Shown here: positions 18,237 through 26,880 of the stretch, one piece after another
Layout: every line of letters starts with the position of its first letter
Numbering within the stretch: position 1 is the first letter of the stretch
Assembly (NCBI RefSeq): GCF_016406105.1
Contig: NZ_CP066308.1
Coordinates: 2,267,501 to 2,331,500, forward strand
Direction of reading: 5' to 3'
From: Brevibacillus composti
GTDB lineage: Bacteria > Bacillota > Bacilli > Brevibacillales > Brevibacillaceae
DNA: 64,000 nucleotides
Program-made: the position numbers and the translations under genes
Notes under the pieces: model-generated
Databases searched by the model: none
The model's input: the letters and a program-made list of their open reading frames with translations, nothing else
What the model was told of the DNA's origin: nothing

Positions 18237-18713
18237 ATGCTTACTTTTGAAGAAAAACTGGCGATTATCGAATCGTTTCCCGAATTACATAAGAAGGCCG
18301 TATCGCTTGGCCGCTATAATTTCCACTATGAAGAGAGCGTTCACGACAAGAAAATCGTCGTGCATCATCTGCATCCGAACGGTAACTGCTTCGTGTATGC
18401 GGGACATTTGCCGAAGAAGCTGACAAATCCCAAAGGCATGGTAAACATCCGGGATTACACAGAAGAGCAGCTCCGCAAGATCATTCGCGACTCTATCGAA
18501 TACCTCTCGAAAAAGCCGGAGCCGCGCGATACGACAGCAGCTGCGGAGGAAGCCCGCCAAGAAGTGTGGGTGGGGCCCGGCAATCAAACCTTGCTGCTCA
18601 CAGGCGAAGGTGATCTGTGGCATGTATACGCGGGCGAAAATCTGGAAGAAGCGTTTGAATCCTATGTCGAGGCAGAACGGTATTTGCTCGAAGAAGGCTT
18701 CAAACGGCAGTAA
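18237..18713 (+). CDS. Conserved hypothetical protein (158 aa)
   Basis: The soluble alpha/beta protein starts LTFEEKLAIIESFPELHKK, has a basic strand region KIVVHHLHPNGNCFVY, and a C-terminal half with a repeated strand-helix (EVWVGPGNQTLLLTG...YVEAERYLLEEGF). ATG 18237 has GGAGGAAG upstream; an in-frame ATG at 18225 overlaps that ribosome site. It is followed by a terminator and so stands alone. No function can be given. Confidence 0.75.
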   Translation: MLTFEEKLAIIESFPELHKKAVSLGRYNFHYEESVHDKKIVVHHLHPNGNCFVYAGHLPKKLTNPKGMVNIRDYTEEQLRKIIRDSIEYLSKKPEPRDTTAAAEEARQEVWVGPGNQTLLLTGEGDLWHVYAGENLEEAFESYVEAERYLLEEGFKRQ

Positions 18714-18758
18714 TTCATGCGGCAGTATTGGAGCAGCCTCTACAAATCAGGAATATAG

Positions 18759-18791
18759 GAGCTCTTTCCCTAGTGGAAAGAGCTTTTTTTC
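18759..18791 (+). terminator. Terminator
   Basis: AGCTCTTTCC (18760-18769), loop CTAGT, GGAAAGAGCT (18775-18784) and a run of T. Confidence 0.88.
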
Positions 18792-19012
18792 ATTCCCGGG
18801 AACTGGGTATTTTTACTCATTTTTGTGTGGTTGTTATGCAAAAATGCGGCATCACATAGAATAAAAACAGGAAAATACAAGGTAAATTGCCAACTGTCTC
18901 ACTTTCCTTCCAAATGTTTGCAATCATTATTACTTTTCATTATACTTAGAGCAAGTGTCTTTCATCTAGTTATTACACCTATTACTATTTATTATGTTAG
19001 GGGTGTTTTGCG

Positions 19013-19324
19013 TTGGAAGATTTTCAAAAAATTGCGGCATCACAGGAGTTTAAGGAGTTCAAGCGTTCCAAAAGCAAATTTCTTTGGCCCATCGTCATCC
19101 TATTTGTCTGTTATTATTTAGCGCTTCCGCTGATGGCCGGTTACGCAAAAGATTTGATGGGTTCCTTTGTCTTTTCTAATATTACTTTTGGCTATCTTTT
19201 TGGTATTAGTTATTACATTGTGGCATGGGGACTTGCTTTTGTTTACGTCCTAAGGGCCCGCAAATTTGACCAAAGAGCCAGTGAAATTCTGAGTAAATAT
19301 TCGAAGTACAGCAAGGGGGCTTGA
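19013..19324 (+). CDS. DUF485 membrane protein
   Basis: The protein (103 aa) has the DUF485 pattern: a helical start [20 protein letters not shown], two membrane helices (about residues 26-46 and 58-82), and a charged tail [19 protein letters not shown]485 proteins (YjcH type) are encoded just before acetate/solute:Na+ symporters, and that is the case here, with a 2-bp gap. TTG 19013 follows AGGGGTG. Confidence 0.85.
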   Translation: MEDFQKIAASQEFKEFKRSKSKFLWPIVILFVCYYLALPLMAGYAKDLMGSFVFSNITFGYLFGISYYIVAWGLAFVYVLRARKFDQRASEILSKYSKYSKGA

Positions 19325-19326
19325 GT

Positions 19327-20862
19327 ATGGGTACGGCGAAAATAGTCGGAATATTTCTCTTTTTGGCAATTATTGCGCTCACGATGTACGTGACGTACCT
19401 GGCCTCCAAGCGAAATCGCAGCACGGAGGATTTTTATGCAGCGGGACGGGCCCTGACCGGTTGGCAAAACGGGTTGGCTATCGCCGGTGACTATCTGAGT
19501 GCCGCATCCTTTCTCGGCATCGCGGGCCTGGTAGCTCTGAACGGCTACGATGGCTTCATGTATGCGGTCGGATGGCTGATGGGGTACGTCGTCGTTCTCT
19601 ACATCGTGGCGGAGCCGCTCCGCAACTCCGGCAAATTTACGCTGGCGGATGCTTTGGCCTATCGCCTGAAGCCGACGCCGGTGAGGACGACCACGGCATT
19701 CGTAACGATGGTGGTCACGATGTTCTACATGCTTGCGCAGATGGTGGGAGCCGGTGTCATCATTCAGCTGCTGGTCGGCATCCCGTATGAGGCCTCCGTC
19801 GTGATCATCGGCGTCCTGATGATCGTCTACGTGTTGTTCGGCGGCATGCTGGCGACCAGCTGGGTACAAATCATCAAAGCGGTTTTATTGATGTTTGCGA
19901 CCATCGCCCTCATCCTGATTCTGTTCGTTCCCTTTAACTTTAATCCGTCCAAGCTGTTTGGCGCGGTGATCGAGAAAAACGGAGCGGAGTTCCTCACGCC
20001 GGGGATTCTGTACAAAAATCCGATTGATCTCGTATCGCTGGGGATTGCGCTGATCTTGGGCACCGCGGGCCTGCCGCACCTGCTGATTCGGTTTTACACG
20101 GTGCCGACGGCTCAGGAAGCGCGCAAGTCGGTCATCTGAGGAATGGTGCTGATCGGCATCTTCTACGTCCTGATTGCGTTCGTCGGCTTTGGTGCCTCCG
20201 TGCTGGTTGGCCCCGATGAGATCCGGGCGGCTGACAAAGGCGGAAACATGGCGGCTCCATTGCTCGCTCAGTATCTGGGCGGCGGACCGGGCACCATCGG
20301 CGGAGAAATTTTTAAAGCAGCAATCGCGGCTGTATCCTTTGCGACGATTGTCGCGGTCGTCGCCGGACTGGTGATCACGGCTGCCGGAGCCTTTGCCCAT
20401 GATATTTACACCAACGTCTTCAGACGGGGCGTCGCCGATCAGCAGAAGCAATTTACCATTGCGCGCCGTGCTGCGCTGGTCATCGGTGCATTGTCCATTC
20501 TCATCGGAATTCTCGGGAAAGGACAGAACGTCGCCTATCTGGTGGCCCTCGCCTTTGCGATTGCAGCCAGCGCCAACCTGCCGGTCATCATCTTCTCCAT
20601 GTACTGGAAGCGGTTCAATACGGCAGGGGCTGTCAGCGGCATGCTGGCCGGTACGATTAGCGCCGTGACACTGGTGATGATCGGGCCGAGCGTGATGGGA
20701 GCAAATGCCATCTTCCCGCTCGCCAATCCGGGGATCATCAGTGTACCGCTCGGATTCCTCACCTCCGTCATCGTCTCGCTTTTGACGAAGCCGGAGCCGA
20801 TGGACGGACGCTATGAGGAGATGGATGTCAAGTCTAACACCGGCTTGGGTGCCGAAATGTAA
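19327..20862 (+). pseudogene. Solute:sodium symporter (ActP/YwcA type) with an in-frame TGA
   Basis: The frame encodes a 511-codon SSS-family symporter with about 13 membrane helices, including [20 protein letters not shown] and [14 protein letters not shown] (sodium and substrate site). Codon 271 (20137-20139) is TGA in ARKSVI*GMVLIGIFY. Related proteins commonly have tryptophan at this place, so TGG to TGA is the likely change. Both halves are otherwise intact and in one frame. Possible explanations are a recent nonsense mutation, a sequencing error, or readthrough. ATG 19327 with GGGGG upstream is the start. It forms an operon with the DUF485 gene, and its role would be monocarboxylate (acetate-like) uptake. 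Confidence 0.8.
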
Positions 20863-20878
20863 TGGATCGCCCATAAAG

Positions 20879-20914
20879 AGGGTTCCTCAGCTCGATGCTG
20901 GGGAGCCCTTTTCT
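20879..20914 (+). terminator. Terminator after the symporter
   Basis: AGGGTTCCTCAGC and GCTGGGGAGCCCTT form the stem around TCGAT, followed by TTTT. Confidence 0.75.
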
Positions 20915-20990
20915 GCTGCAAGCGCCCCCGGGGTTTGCCATACGCGCGGCGGGGATATAATGGATGTATTCAACAAGAAAGAGGGATTGC

Positions 20991-21899
20991 ATGAAGTTTT
21001 GGTTTCTCACCGAGCCTGAGACAATTGGCGTCATCATCGGCGTATTTTTTGGCATCGTCTCACGAATTTACATGCTGCGGACGGACTATCGGCAATACCC
21101 CACATACCCTCACGGCAAATTGATTCACCTATCCTTGGCCATCATCGCGGCTGGCCTGGGAGCCATCCTGGTCCCGGCCTTGCTGAATAAAGACTATACG
21201 GCGGTGACGTTTCTCACCCTTGCGGCACAGCAATTTCGTGATGTTCGCAATATGGAGAGGCAAAGTCTGGAGAAAGTGGACCAGATGGAGCTCGTCCCTC
21301 GGGGAAATGCCTACATCGAAGGGATTGCGATGGTCTTTGAAGGGCGCAATTATCTCGTCATCTTCAGCGCGTTCGTCGCCTCCTTTTTTGGCATCGTCTT
21401 CGCCTGGTACTGGGGCATCCTTGCCGGACTCTTGTCGCTGATCGTAGCGAAGATCTTTCAATCGGGCAAAAATCTCGGACAGATCGCGGACATCAGGGAG
21501 GCGCAGGTACGCGTAGAGGGTCCCGATCTCTATGTCGATTCCGTCTATATCATGAACGTCGGACTGCCCAGCAATCAGAAGATCATCCAAAAGCATGGGA
21601 TGGGCCTGATGGTGACACCCAAAAACCAAAACGTAAAGGTGACCATTGCCAATTTGGGCCAAAGACAAGCCATCCTGCATAACCTCTCGACGATTCTCGG
21701 CGTGTACCGCGACTCGGGGGAGCCTGCGCTGATCCCGATGACCAAGCTGAATCTGGAAACGGGGGAGCTCGCTGTCTTCATCTTGCCGCAAATTGCCGAT
21801 ACCGAGACCGCCAAGCAGGCATTACGCCGCGTCCCGGTGCTGGAAAATGCCGTACGGATGCCAACGGAATCGGCGGCTCGCAGTAAAGGAGGGAAGTGA
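20991..21899 (+). CDS. YIEGIA family membrane protein
   Basis: The protein (302 aa) has an N-terminal membrane helix (about residues 8-28), further helices near 45-65 and 125-160, and the family signature NAYIEGIAMVFEG. The C-terminal half is a soluble beta-rich domain. ATG 20991 has AGAGGG five bases upstream. The family is confined to spore-forming Firmicutes and is always close to a small companion, here at 21902. A role in the cell envelope or spore is plausible but not established. Confidence 0.85.
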   Translation: MKFWFLTEPETIGVIIGVFFGIVSRIYMLRTDYRQYPTYPHGKLIHLSLAIIAAGLGAILVPALLNKDYTAVTFLTLAAQQFRDVRNMERQSLEKVDQMELVPRGNAYIEGIAMVFEGRNYLVIFSAFVASFFGIVFAWYWGILAGLLSLIVAKIFQSGKNLGQIADIREAQVRVEGPDLYVDSVYIMNVGLPSNQKIIQKHGMGLMVTPKNQNVKVTIANLGQRQAILHNLSTILGVYRDSGEPALIPMTKLNLETGELAVFILPQIADTETAKQALRRVPVLENAVRMPTESAARSKGGK

Positions 21900-21901
21900 A
21901 C

Positions 21902-22090
21902 ATGAGTCGAATCGTTGCGGTCGTCATTACCGATTCGCAGCAGGTATCCGGCGGGGTTCCGGTGTTTCATGCCAAAAATCAGGAGGAGCAGCAGCACCTC
22001 ATCCTCAACCTGGAAAAAATCCTGGACGCCAATGCACACGACCTGAAAAACGGAACATATATCCTGGTGGATCACACCAAATCATCCTAG
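21902..22090 (+). CDS. Capping-complex subunit for YIEGIA
   Basis: The product (62 aa) starts MSRIVAVVITDSQQVSGGVPVF, followed by an amphipathic helix (QEEQQHLILNLEKILDANAHD) and a final strand. It matches the small companion protein of YIEGIA. ATG 21902 has AAAGGAGGG upstream and lies two bases past the YIEGIA stop. A terminator follows, closing the two-gene operon. Confidence 0.8.
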   Translation: MSRIVAVVITDSQQVSGGVPVFHAKNQEEQQHLILNLEKILDANAHDLKNGTYILVDHTKSS

Positions 22091-22101
22091 ACCATCGCGA
22101 G

Positions 22102-22138
22102 AAAATCATGCCTGATGCCAAAAGGCATGATTTTTTTC
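22102..22138 (+). terminator. Terminator of the YIEGIA operon
   Basis: AAAATCATGCC (22102-22112) and GGCATGATTTT (22123-22133) form an 11-bp stem, with T residues continuing. Confidence 0.9.
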
Positions 22139-22243
22139 ATGCTGTCACAGCGTGATCGAATGGACGCGGCGGCTGTCGTAAATATTTGGCCGGAACCTCA
22201 CTGGGAGCTGCCTTCTCTGCTGTATTTTGCAGGTTGGCTGTTT

Positions 22244-22274
22244 TATACTAGGATACAGGTACGCGTACATGTAT
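22244..22274 (+). promoter_or_regulatory. -10 and near-perfect 22-bp palindrome ahead of the CstR-like gene
   Basis: TATACT (22244-22249) is followed by ATACAGGTACG / CGTACATGTAT (22253-22274), palindromic except one base pair. It would overlap the transcription start and is the best candidate operator for the sulfur/metal sensor encoded directly downstream. Confidence 0.6.
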
Positions 22275-22292
22275 GGAGGGGGATCATGATCC

Positions 22293-22553
22293 ATGGAATA
22301 TACAGATGATGTAAAAAAACGGCTGCGCCGCATCGAAGGTCAAATCAAAGGGATTCTTCGCATGATGGAAGAAGAGAAAGATTGCAAGGATGTAGTGGCT
22401 CAGCTCGCCGCTGTGCGCAATGCAGCGGACCGGGCGATGGCTGTCATCGTGGCGACCAATCTGGAGCAGTGCATCCTGGAGGAAATGGCCAAAGGCGGCG
22501 ATACCGGAAAGATGGTCAGAGAAGCGGTGGATCTGTTAGTCAAGAGCAGATAA
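22293..22553 (+). CDS. CsoR/FrmR-family repressor, CstR-like persulfide-sensor type
   Basis: The all-helical 86-aa protein has Cys31 (EKDCKDV) and Cys60 (NLEQC). In copper-sensing CsoR a His lies four residues before the second Cys; here that position is Asn56. Asn at this place, with Cys at 31 and 60, is the arrangement in the persulfide sensor CstR, and the context sequence (MMEEEKDCKDV, EAVDLLVKS) is also CstR-like. It should repress its own operon through the palindrome at 22253-22274. The next gene is a methyltransferase rather than the usual rhodanese or sulfurtransferase. Confidence 0.82.
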   Translation: MEYTDDVKKRLRRIEGQIKGILRMMEEEKDCKDVVAQLAAVRNAADRAMAVIVATNLEQCILEEMAKGGDTGKMVREAVDLLVKSR

Positions 22554-22595
22554 GGGAACGGGCATTCAGATAGAAAACAGGAGGTTGACTGTCGC

Positions 22596-23171
22596 ATGAG
22601 TGAGAAAAGATTTAATCCTGCCAAACTGGCGAAGCTGGATAATCCGGAACGTCGCAAGGCGCTGCCCCCGGAGAAGCTGCTGGCCATGCTGCCGATCAAC
22701 AATCAGGATGCGATCCTGGACATCGGTGCGGGGACAGGCTATTTTGCCATTCCGGCTGCGAAGATCACGAAGGGGACGGTGTATGCCCTCGACGTGGCAC
22801 CGCAGATGCTCGCCGTCCTGCAAGAGAGGGTCGAGGAGGCAGGGGTGGCCAACGTACAGTATGTAGAGGGCGTGATCGAGGAGATCCCGCTGCCGGATCA
22901 GCTGGTCGAGCATGTGATTGCCTCACTCGTGCTGCATGAGGTCGAACCGCTCGACCGCGGCCTGCAGGAGATTTACAGGCTGCTGAAGCCGGGTGGGACC
23001 TGCTTTTGTCTGGAATGGGAAAAGAAAGAGACAGAGCAAGGTCCTCCGCTGGACCATCGGATCGGTTCCAGCGAGTTAGCCGAAGCGTTTGCGAGCGCGG
23101 GCTTTGAAATTGTTGCCCGCCATTTCCCGACCGATGCTCATTACATCCTGGTCGCCCGGAAAAGCGAATAG
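22596..23171 (+). CDS. Class I SAM-dependent methyltransferase
   Basis: The protein (191 aa) has motif I ILDIGAGTGYFAIPAA, acidic residue in YALDVAP (motif II), and post-motif LKPGGTCFCLEW. The N-terminus FNPAKLAKLDNPERRK is typical of a Firmicute subgroup of YcgJ-like methyltransferases. ATG 22596 follows AGGAGG with a 42-bp gap from the CstR-like gene, so it is probably in the same regulon. A thiol, metalloid or small metabolite substrate is possible, but none can be shown. Confidence 0.85.
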   Translation: MSEKRFNPAKLAKLDNPERRKALPPEKLLAMLPINNQDAILDIGAGTGYFAIPAAKITKGTVYALDVAPQMLAVLQERVEEAGVANVQYVEGVIEEIPLPDQLVEHVIASLVLHEVEPLDRGLQEIYRLLKPGGTCFCLEWEKKETEQGPPLDHRIGSSELAEAFASAGFEIVARHFPTDAHYILVARKSE

Positions 23172-23186
23172 GAGCCAGCGATGCCA

Positions 23187-23222
23187 GCATCTCTTGGAAG
23201 GATTGCCAAGAGATGCTTTTTT
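23187..23222 (+). terminator. Terminator
   Basis: AGCATCTCTTGG (23187-23198) and CCAAGAGATGCT (23206-23217), 12-bp stem, then T run. Confidence 0.92.
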
Positions 23223-23373
23223 AGCCGCAGAAATTCTTGCGTGCTCGCTTGCGTGTTCGATCTTGCATTTTTGAAGAGGTACAATCGATAGGAAGGAACG
23301 ATACAATCAGGGTAAACGCAGTTCTTAGGGAATTCAATCTAAAGACGAGACAGAGAAAATGGAGGTCCCCAGG

Positions 23374-24651
23374 GTGGAGAATACAGACAACCAAAAGAAA
23401 GCAGGAATGCACTACGGATGGGTGGTCGTCGCCATTACGTTTGCCACCCTCCTGATCTCAGCCGGAATCCGTTCCATGCCGAGCATTCTGATGCTGCCGT
23501 TCGAGGAAGAATTCGGGTGGAGCCGCGGAGGCATATCGAGCGTCATCTCTATCGGCATCTTTTTGTATGGCCTGACGGGCCCTTTTTCTGCCGCATTGTT
23601 GCAAAAATTCGGGATTCGCCGCGTCACGGTCCTCTCGCTGGCGGTGCTGGCGGGTTCGCTGGCGCTTACGCCGCTGATGACATCCCTGTGGCAGTTTGAG
23701 ATCCTGTGGGGGCTGGTCTCGGGTCTGGCGACAGGCATGATGGCCAATGTCCTCGGGGTCACCGTCGCCAATAACTGGTTTGTCAAAAGAAAAGGTGTCG
23801 TCGTCGGACTGCTGACGGCCAGCGCTGCCACGGGACAGCTGCTCTTCCTGCCGGCCATGGCCAAAATCTCCATCGAAGCCGGGTGGCGAACTTCGATCTA
23901 TGCGGCCGTCGGTGTCATTCTCCTCGTACTGGTGTGCGTCGCAATCTGGATGCGCAATCATCCGTATGAGGTGGGGCAGTCTCCCTACGGCATGGATGAG
24001 GTTGTAAAACCGGCAAAATTTGAGGGAAACATCATGTTGGCGCCGCTGCATGCACTGCGGACCGGTTTGAAAAACAAGACATTTTGGCTCTTGGCCGGCA
24101 CTTTCTTTTTCTGTGGATTTTCTACCAATGGCCTGATCGGCACGCATCTCATACCCGCTTGCGGGGATTTTGGCATCCCGGTGGTAACAGCAGCCGGCGT
24201 CCTTGCCTTGATGGGCGTTTTTGATTTGATCGGGACGACCTTCTCCGGCTGGCTGACCGACCGCTTTGACAGCCGAAAGCTGCTCTTTTGGTATTATGGT
24301 CTGCGGGGATTATCTCTTTTGTTTTTGCCATACGCACTGGAAGCCGGTCCGACGATGCTCGTGATTTTCTCGGTATTCTACGGCCTCGATTGGATCGCGA
24401 CCGTTCCGCCCACGGTGAGACTGGCCACAAATGAGTTTGGAAAAGAGTCCTCCGGCATGATTTTCGGCTGGATCGTCGTCGCCCATCAGATCGGGGCTTC
24501 GGCAGCCACCTACAGCGCCGGGCTGATGAGGGAGGTGCTCGGCAGCTACACGGTGCCTTTTCTCACGGCAGGTTTGCTCTGCTTTTTTGCCAGCATCATG
24601 GCCCTGCGGATATCGAAAGCGTCCGCAGCCATCCAATTGCCTCAGCACTAG
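23374..24651 (+). CDS. MFS transporter (monocarboxylate/oxalate-formate type)
   Basis: The protein (425 aa) has 12 predicted membrane helices in two six-helix halves with a central loop near residues 195-220. It begins HYGWVVVAITFATLL and has SWxR-like FGWSRGGISSVISIG in TM2, features of the OFA/MCT subgroup, and DRFDSRK after TM8. GTG 23374 is preceded by GGAGGT with seven bases spacing; ATG 23359 overlaps that site. It is a single gene with its own terminator. The substrate is unknown, perhaps a carboxylate. Confidence 0.85.
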   Translation: MENTDNQKKAGMHYGWVVVAITFATLLISAGIRSMPSILMLPFEEEFGWSRGGISSVISIGIFLYGLTGPFSAALLQKFGIRRVTVLSLAVLAGSLALTPLMTSLWQFEILWGLVSGLATGMMANVLGVTVANNWFVKRKGVVVGLLTASAATGQLLFLPAMAKISIEAGWRTSIYAAVGVILLVLVCVAIWMRNHPYEVGQSPYGMDEVVKPAKFEGNIMLAPLHALRTGLKNKTFWLLAGTFFFCGFSTNGLIGTHLIPACGDFGIPVVTAAGVLALMGVFDLIGTTFSGWLTDRFDSRKLLFWYYGLRGLSLLFLPYALEAGPTMLVIFSVFYGLDWIATVPPTVRLATNEFGKESSGMIFGWIVVAHQIGASAATYSAGLMREVLGSYTVPFLTAGLLCFFASIMALRISKASAAIQLPQH

Positions 24652-24712
24652 CATTCCGCTTAGCTGGACACCGAACTGGCACCGCCAGAGAAGGATCGCC
24701 CATCACTCATAC

Positions 24713-24746
24713 AAAAAGGACAGAGACCGATGCTCTGTCCTTTTTT
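24713..24746. terminator. Bidirectional terminator between convergent genes
   Basis: AAAAAGGACAGAG (24713-24725) and CTCTGTCCTTTTTT (24733-24746): T runs on both strands serve the MFS gene and the minus-strand 73-aa gene. Confidence 0.9.
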
Positions 24747-24767
24747 CATTGCATCATGCGCTGTACG

Positions 24768-24989
24768 CTAGCGCGGATAATGCTCGCCCTCTCCATGAAA
24801 GAGGGAGACGACCTTCTTGTACTGCCTGGCGGGCATATGCGGCAAGACGATCGCCAGCTGACCTTGCGAAAGCGGGAGACCTTCGGTTGGATCCTCGACC
24901 GCATAGGGAATACCCAGCGCGTCCAGTGCACGGGAGTAATCGGCCGCATCATCCCAGGAGACGGGAAAGTACACAGATTTATTTTCCAC
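24768..24989 (-). CDS. Hypothetical protein (73 aa)
   Basis: GTG 24989 follows AAAGGAGAG. The product is a small alpha/beta protein: SVYFPVSWDDAADYSRALDALGIPYAV, then GQLAIVLPHMPARQYKKVVSLFHG. The strand-helix order could be a ferredoxin-like half. It is isolated, followed by a bidirectional terminator and divergent from the repeat protein. No family was recognised. Confidence 0.65.
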   Translation of the reverse strand: MENKSVYFPVSWDDAADYSRALDALGIPYAVEDPTEGLPLSQGQLAIVLPHMPARQYKKVVSLFHGEGEHYPR

Positions 24990-25148
24990 AAGTATCTCTC
25001 CTTTCTCCCTATCTGTTCCCGGTTGGCGCTTGAAACATAACCCGATCCGGTTGTCTTTTTAATTTTTCTTGGCCTTGGTTTTTCTGGAATATTTCACTGG
25101 TCAATGGAAACAATACGAACATGAAAGACAACAAGGAGGATATGACAA

Positions 25149-25706
25149 ATGGTAAATGCTTTTCAAAACAACCAATTTTCCAATGCAGCAGTGACCGGGT
25201 TCCAATCCGGGCAGGCAAACTTCGGTTTGTCCAATGAAGCTACATACCAAGCGCAAACAGCTGGTATCCCAGCAGCATTTGGCGGGGGAGCCCAAGCGGT
25301 ATTCCAGCCTGGCTTTGCCGGTACCGATGTTCAGCAAGTGCGCAACCAAATCGCCCGTGACGGCGGATATGGTTACACCGGCGCGCAACAGAGCTTTGCT
25401 CAAACCGCAGGAAACGCTGGTGTGCCTGCTTCGTTTGGAGGCGGTGCGCAAGCCATTTTCCAGCCTGGCTTTGCCGGTACTGACGCGCAGCAAGTTCGCA
25501 ATGAGATCGCGCGCGACATCGGTTTTGGCGTGCAACCGAACTTTGCAAATGCCGGTTTCGGCCAATCCGTAGGGACTGCAGGAATCCCAGCCGCTTTCGG
25601 CGGTGGTGCGCAAGCGATCTTCCAGCCTGGCTTCGCAGGTACGGATGCGCAGCAAGTCCGCAATCAGATTTCCCGTGACGGAGGCTTTGGCTACGGTAAC
25701 TTTTAA
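25149..25706 (+). CDS. Repeat protein (185 aa), possibly a gamma-type SASP relative
   Basis: The protein consists mainly of three near-identical 34-residue cores at residues 38-71, 90-123 and 144-177 (AG[IV]PA[AS]FGGGAQA, FQPGFAGTD, QQVRN[QE]I[AS]RD), 52-54 residues apart. It has no Cys or Lys and is rich in Gln, Ala, Gly, Phe and Asn. FAGTDAQQVRNQ faintly recalls the FASETNAQxVRxQ repeat of gamma-type small acid-soluble spore proteins, which also store amino acids in Gln-rich repeats. That link is inference only. ATG 25149 has AAGGAGG. It lies one gene before CotF, which fits sporulation. Confidence 0.75.
   Translation: MVNAFQNNQFSNAAVTGFQSGQANFGLSNEATYQAQTAGIPAAFGGGAQAVFQPGFAGTDVQQVRNQIARDGGYGYTGAQQSFAQTAGNAGVPASFGGGAQAIFQPGFAGTDAQQVRNEIARDIGFGVQPNFANAGFGQSVGTAGIPAAFGGGAQAIFQPGFAGTDAQQVRNQISRDGGFGYGNF
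25260..25679 (+). repeat. Three in-frame ~102-bp coding repeats
   Basis: Units at 25260-25361, 25416-25517 and 25578-25679 encode the 34-residue core three times. The encoded copies differ at only a few positions, which points to duplication within the gene and ongoing homogenisation. Confidence 0.85.
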
Positions 25707-25773
25707 TCCAGGAAGCGCTCCGCTAGAAATTCCGACTCGAAAGTAAACAAGTGGATCGCAATGCGAACAAGAG

Positions 25774-25813
25774 AACCAGCGTGCTTTGGACCAGCCAAGT
25801 GCGCTGGTTTTTT
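25774..25813 (+). terminator. Terminator of the repeat-protein gene
   Basis: AACCAGCG and CGCTGGTT arms around a loop, then TTTTT. Confidence 0.75.
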
Positions 25814-25939
25814 ATTGGCTTCCGAGGGGGACGGGAAATCTGCCGGTGTCCTGGTTCCATACATAATGTCCTCCCGCTGCGGGAAGTCTTATAGTGGGTT
25901 GTACTCTGTACACCAAACCACGACATAGGAGGTCCATTC

Positions 25940-26497
25940 ATGCACAAATTTGCGGCGCATGAATTTTTGGAAACACAGGAAGCCCTGCGCACCAAACACG
26001 CAGGAATCGAAATGCATGGCCTGTTCGCTGACATGGCTCAAGACCCGCAGCTCAAAAACATGATTCTGAACCATCAGCGGAGCATTATCAACGCCTACCA
26101 GCAAGGGGTTAACCTGTTGATGGGCAAAGGCGTGAACATGCAGTCCGCGCCAGGCATGGGGATGATGCGCACGACGCAACAAACGGCAGTAGGTCTGAAC
26201 AACCCGCAAATGATGGCGCCCAATCCGCATCCAAACCGTCTGTCCGACATGACCATTGCGACGATCATGCTGAACTGGCATAAAGCAGGTTCGGCTATCG
26301 GCATGCTCTGGGCGAACGAGTGCGTAGACCCGCAAATCCGCCAGTACCATGTCAACGGAGCCAATCTCTGTCAACAGATGGCGTATGAAACATGGCAGTA
26401 CATGAACATGAAAGGGTACTACCAAGCGCCTCAGCTGGCTGATCACACCATGAACACCATGATTAACGCATTCAAAGAGCAGCCCGTATTGATTTGA
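25940..26497 (+). CDS. CotF-family spore coat protein
   Basis: The protein (185 aa) is alpha-helical with two ferritin-like helix pairs: FLETQEALRTKHAGIEMHGLFADMAQD at the start and a coat-F block LSDMTIATIMLNWHKAGSAIGMLWANEC, separated by a Met/Pro/Asn-rich linker. This matches the CotF domain found in spore coat proteins of Bacillales. ATG 25940 has AGGAGG. It should be made in the mother cell late in sporulation; no promoter of that class could be assigned safely. Confidence 0.85.
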   Translation: MHKFAAHEFLETQEALRTKHAGIEMHGLFADMAQDPQLKNMILNHQRSIINAYQQGVNLLMGKGVNMQSAPGMGMMRTTQQTAVGLNNPQMMAPNPHPNRLSDMTIATIMLNWHKAGSAIGMLWANECVDPQIRQYHVNGANLCQQMAYETWQYMNMKGYYQAPQLADHTMNTMINAFKEQPVLI

Positions 26498-26648
26498 TTT
26501 TGCCCCTGAGTAAAAAAACAGACCAGTGTGCAGCCGGAAGCGCGCGCTGGTCTGTGGATTCATCGGAATTCACGGGGATTGCGGTTAGAAAGCAGTCTCC
26601 GGGAACAAACTATACATAATTGACTGGTGAGAAGGAGGGCGAAGTCAC

Positions 26649-26810
26649 TTGTCCACTGATCAAAAAGAGAACAAAAACGAAGAACTGGAGATACTGGGAA
26701 CCCACATGGCCGGCGCTACGGATCTGTTCCAAACCCGCAAGACGGAGAAAGAAGTGCAAGTCGAACCGCCCGAGCACCCGGGCGCCCCTGGTTCATCCGG
26801 CGTATATTGA
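26649..26810 (+). CDS. Small hydrophilic protein (53 aa)
   Basis: TTG 26649 has AAGGAGGG nine bases upstream. The product is charged and disordered, with the order STDQKENKNEELEILGTHM, AGATDLFQTRK and a Pro/Gly tail ending SSGVY. It is followed by a bidirectional terminator at 26835. Natural composition and a strong ribosome site support a real gene of unknown role. Confidence 0.6.
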   Translation: MSTDQKENKNEELEILGTHMAGATDLFQTRKTEKEVQVEPPEHPGAPGSSGVY

Positions 26811-26834
26811 GGTATCCGGCGTGAACATGAATAG

Positions 26835-26875
26835 AAAAAGCATGCTGATCTTCTTGTTGCGGTCAGCATGCTTTT
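26835..26875. terminator. Bidirectional terminator
   Basis: AAAAAGCATGCTGA and TCAGCATGCTTTT arms. It serves the 53-aa gene on the plus strand and sulP on the minus strand. Confidence 0.88.
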
Positions 26876-26880
26876 CTTTG

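Noticed and set aside
26519..26556. Inverted repeat ACAGACCAG/CTGGTCTGT after CotF as a terminator
   Set aside because: The stem is good, but no T run follows on either strand, so termination is unsupported.
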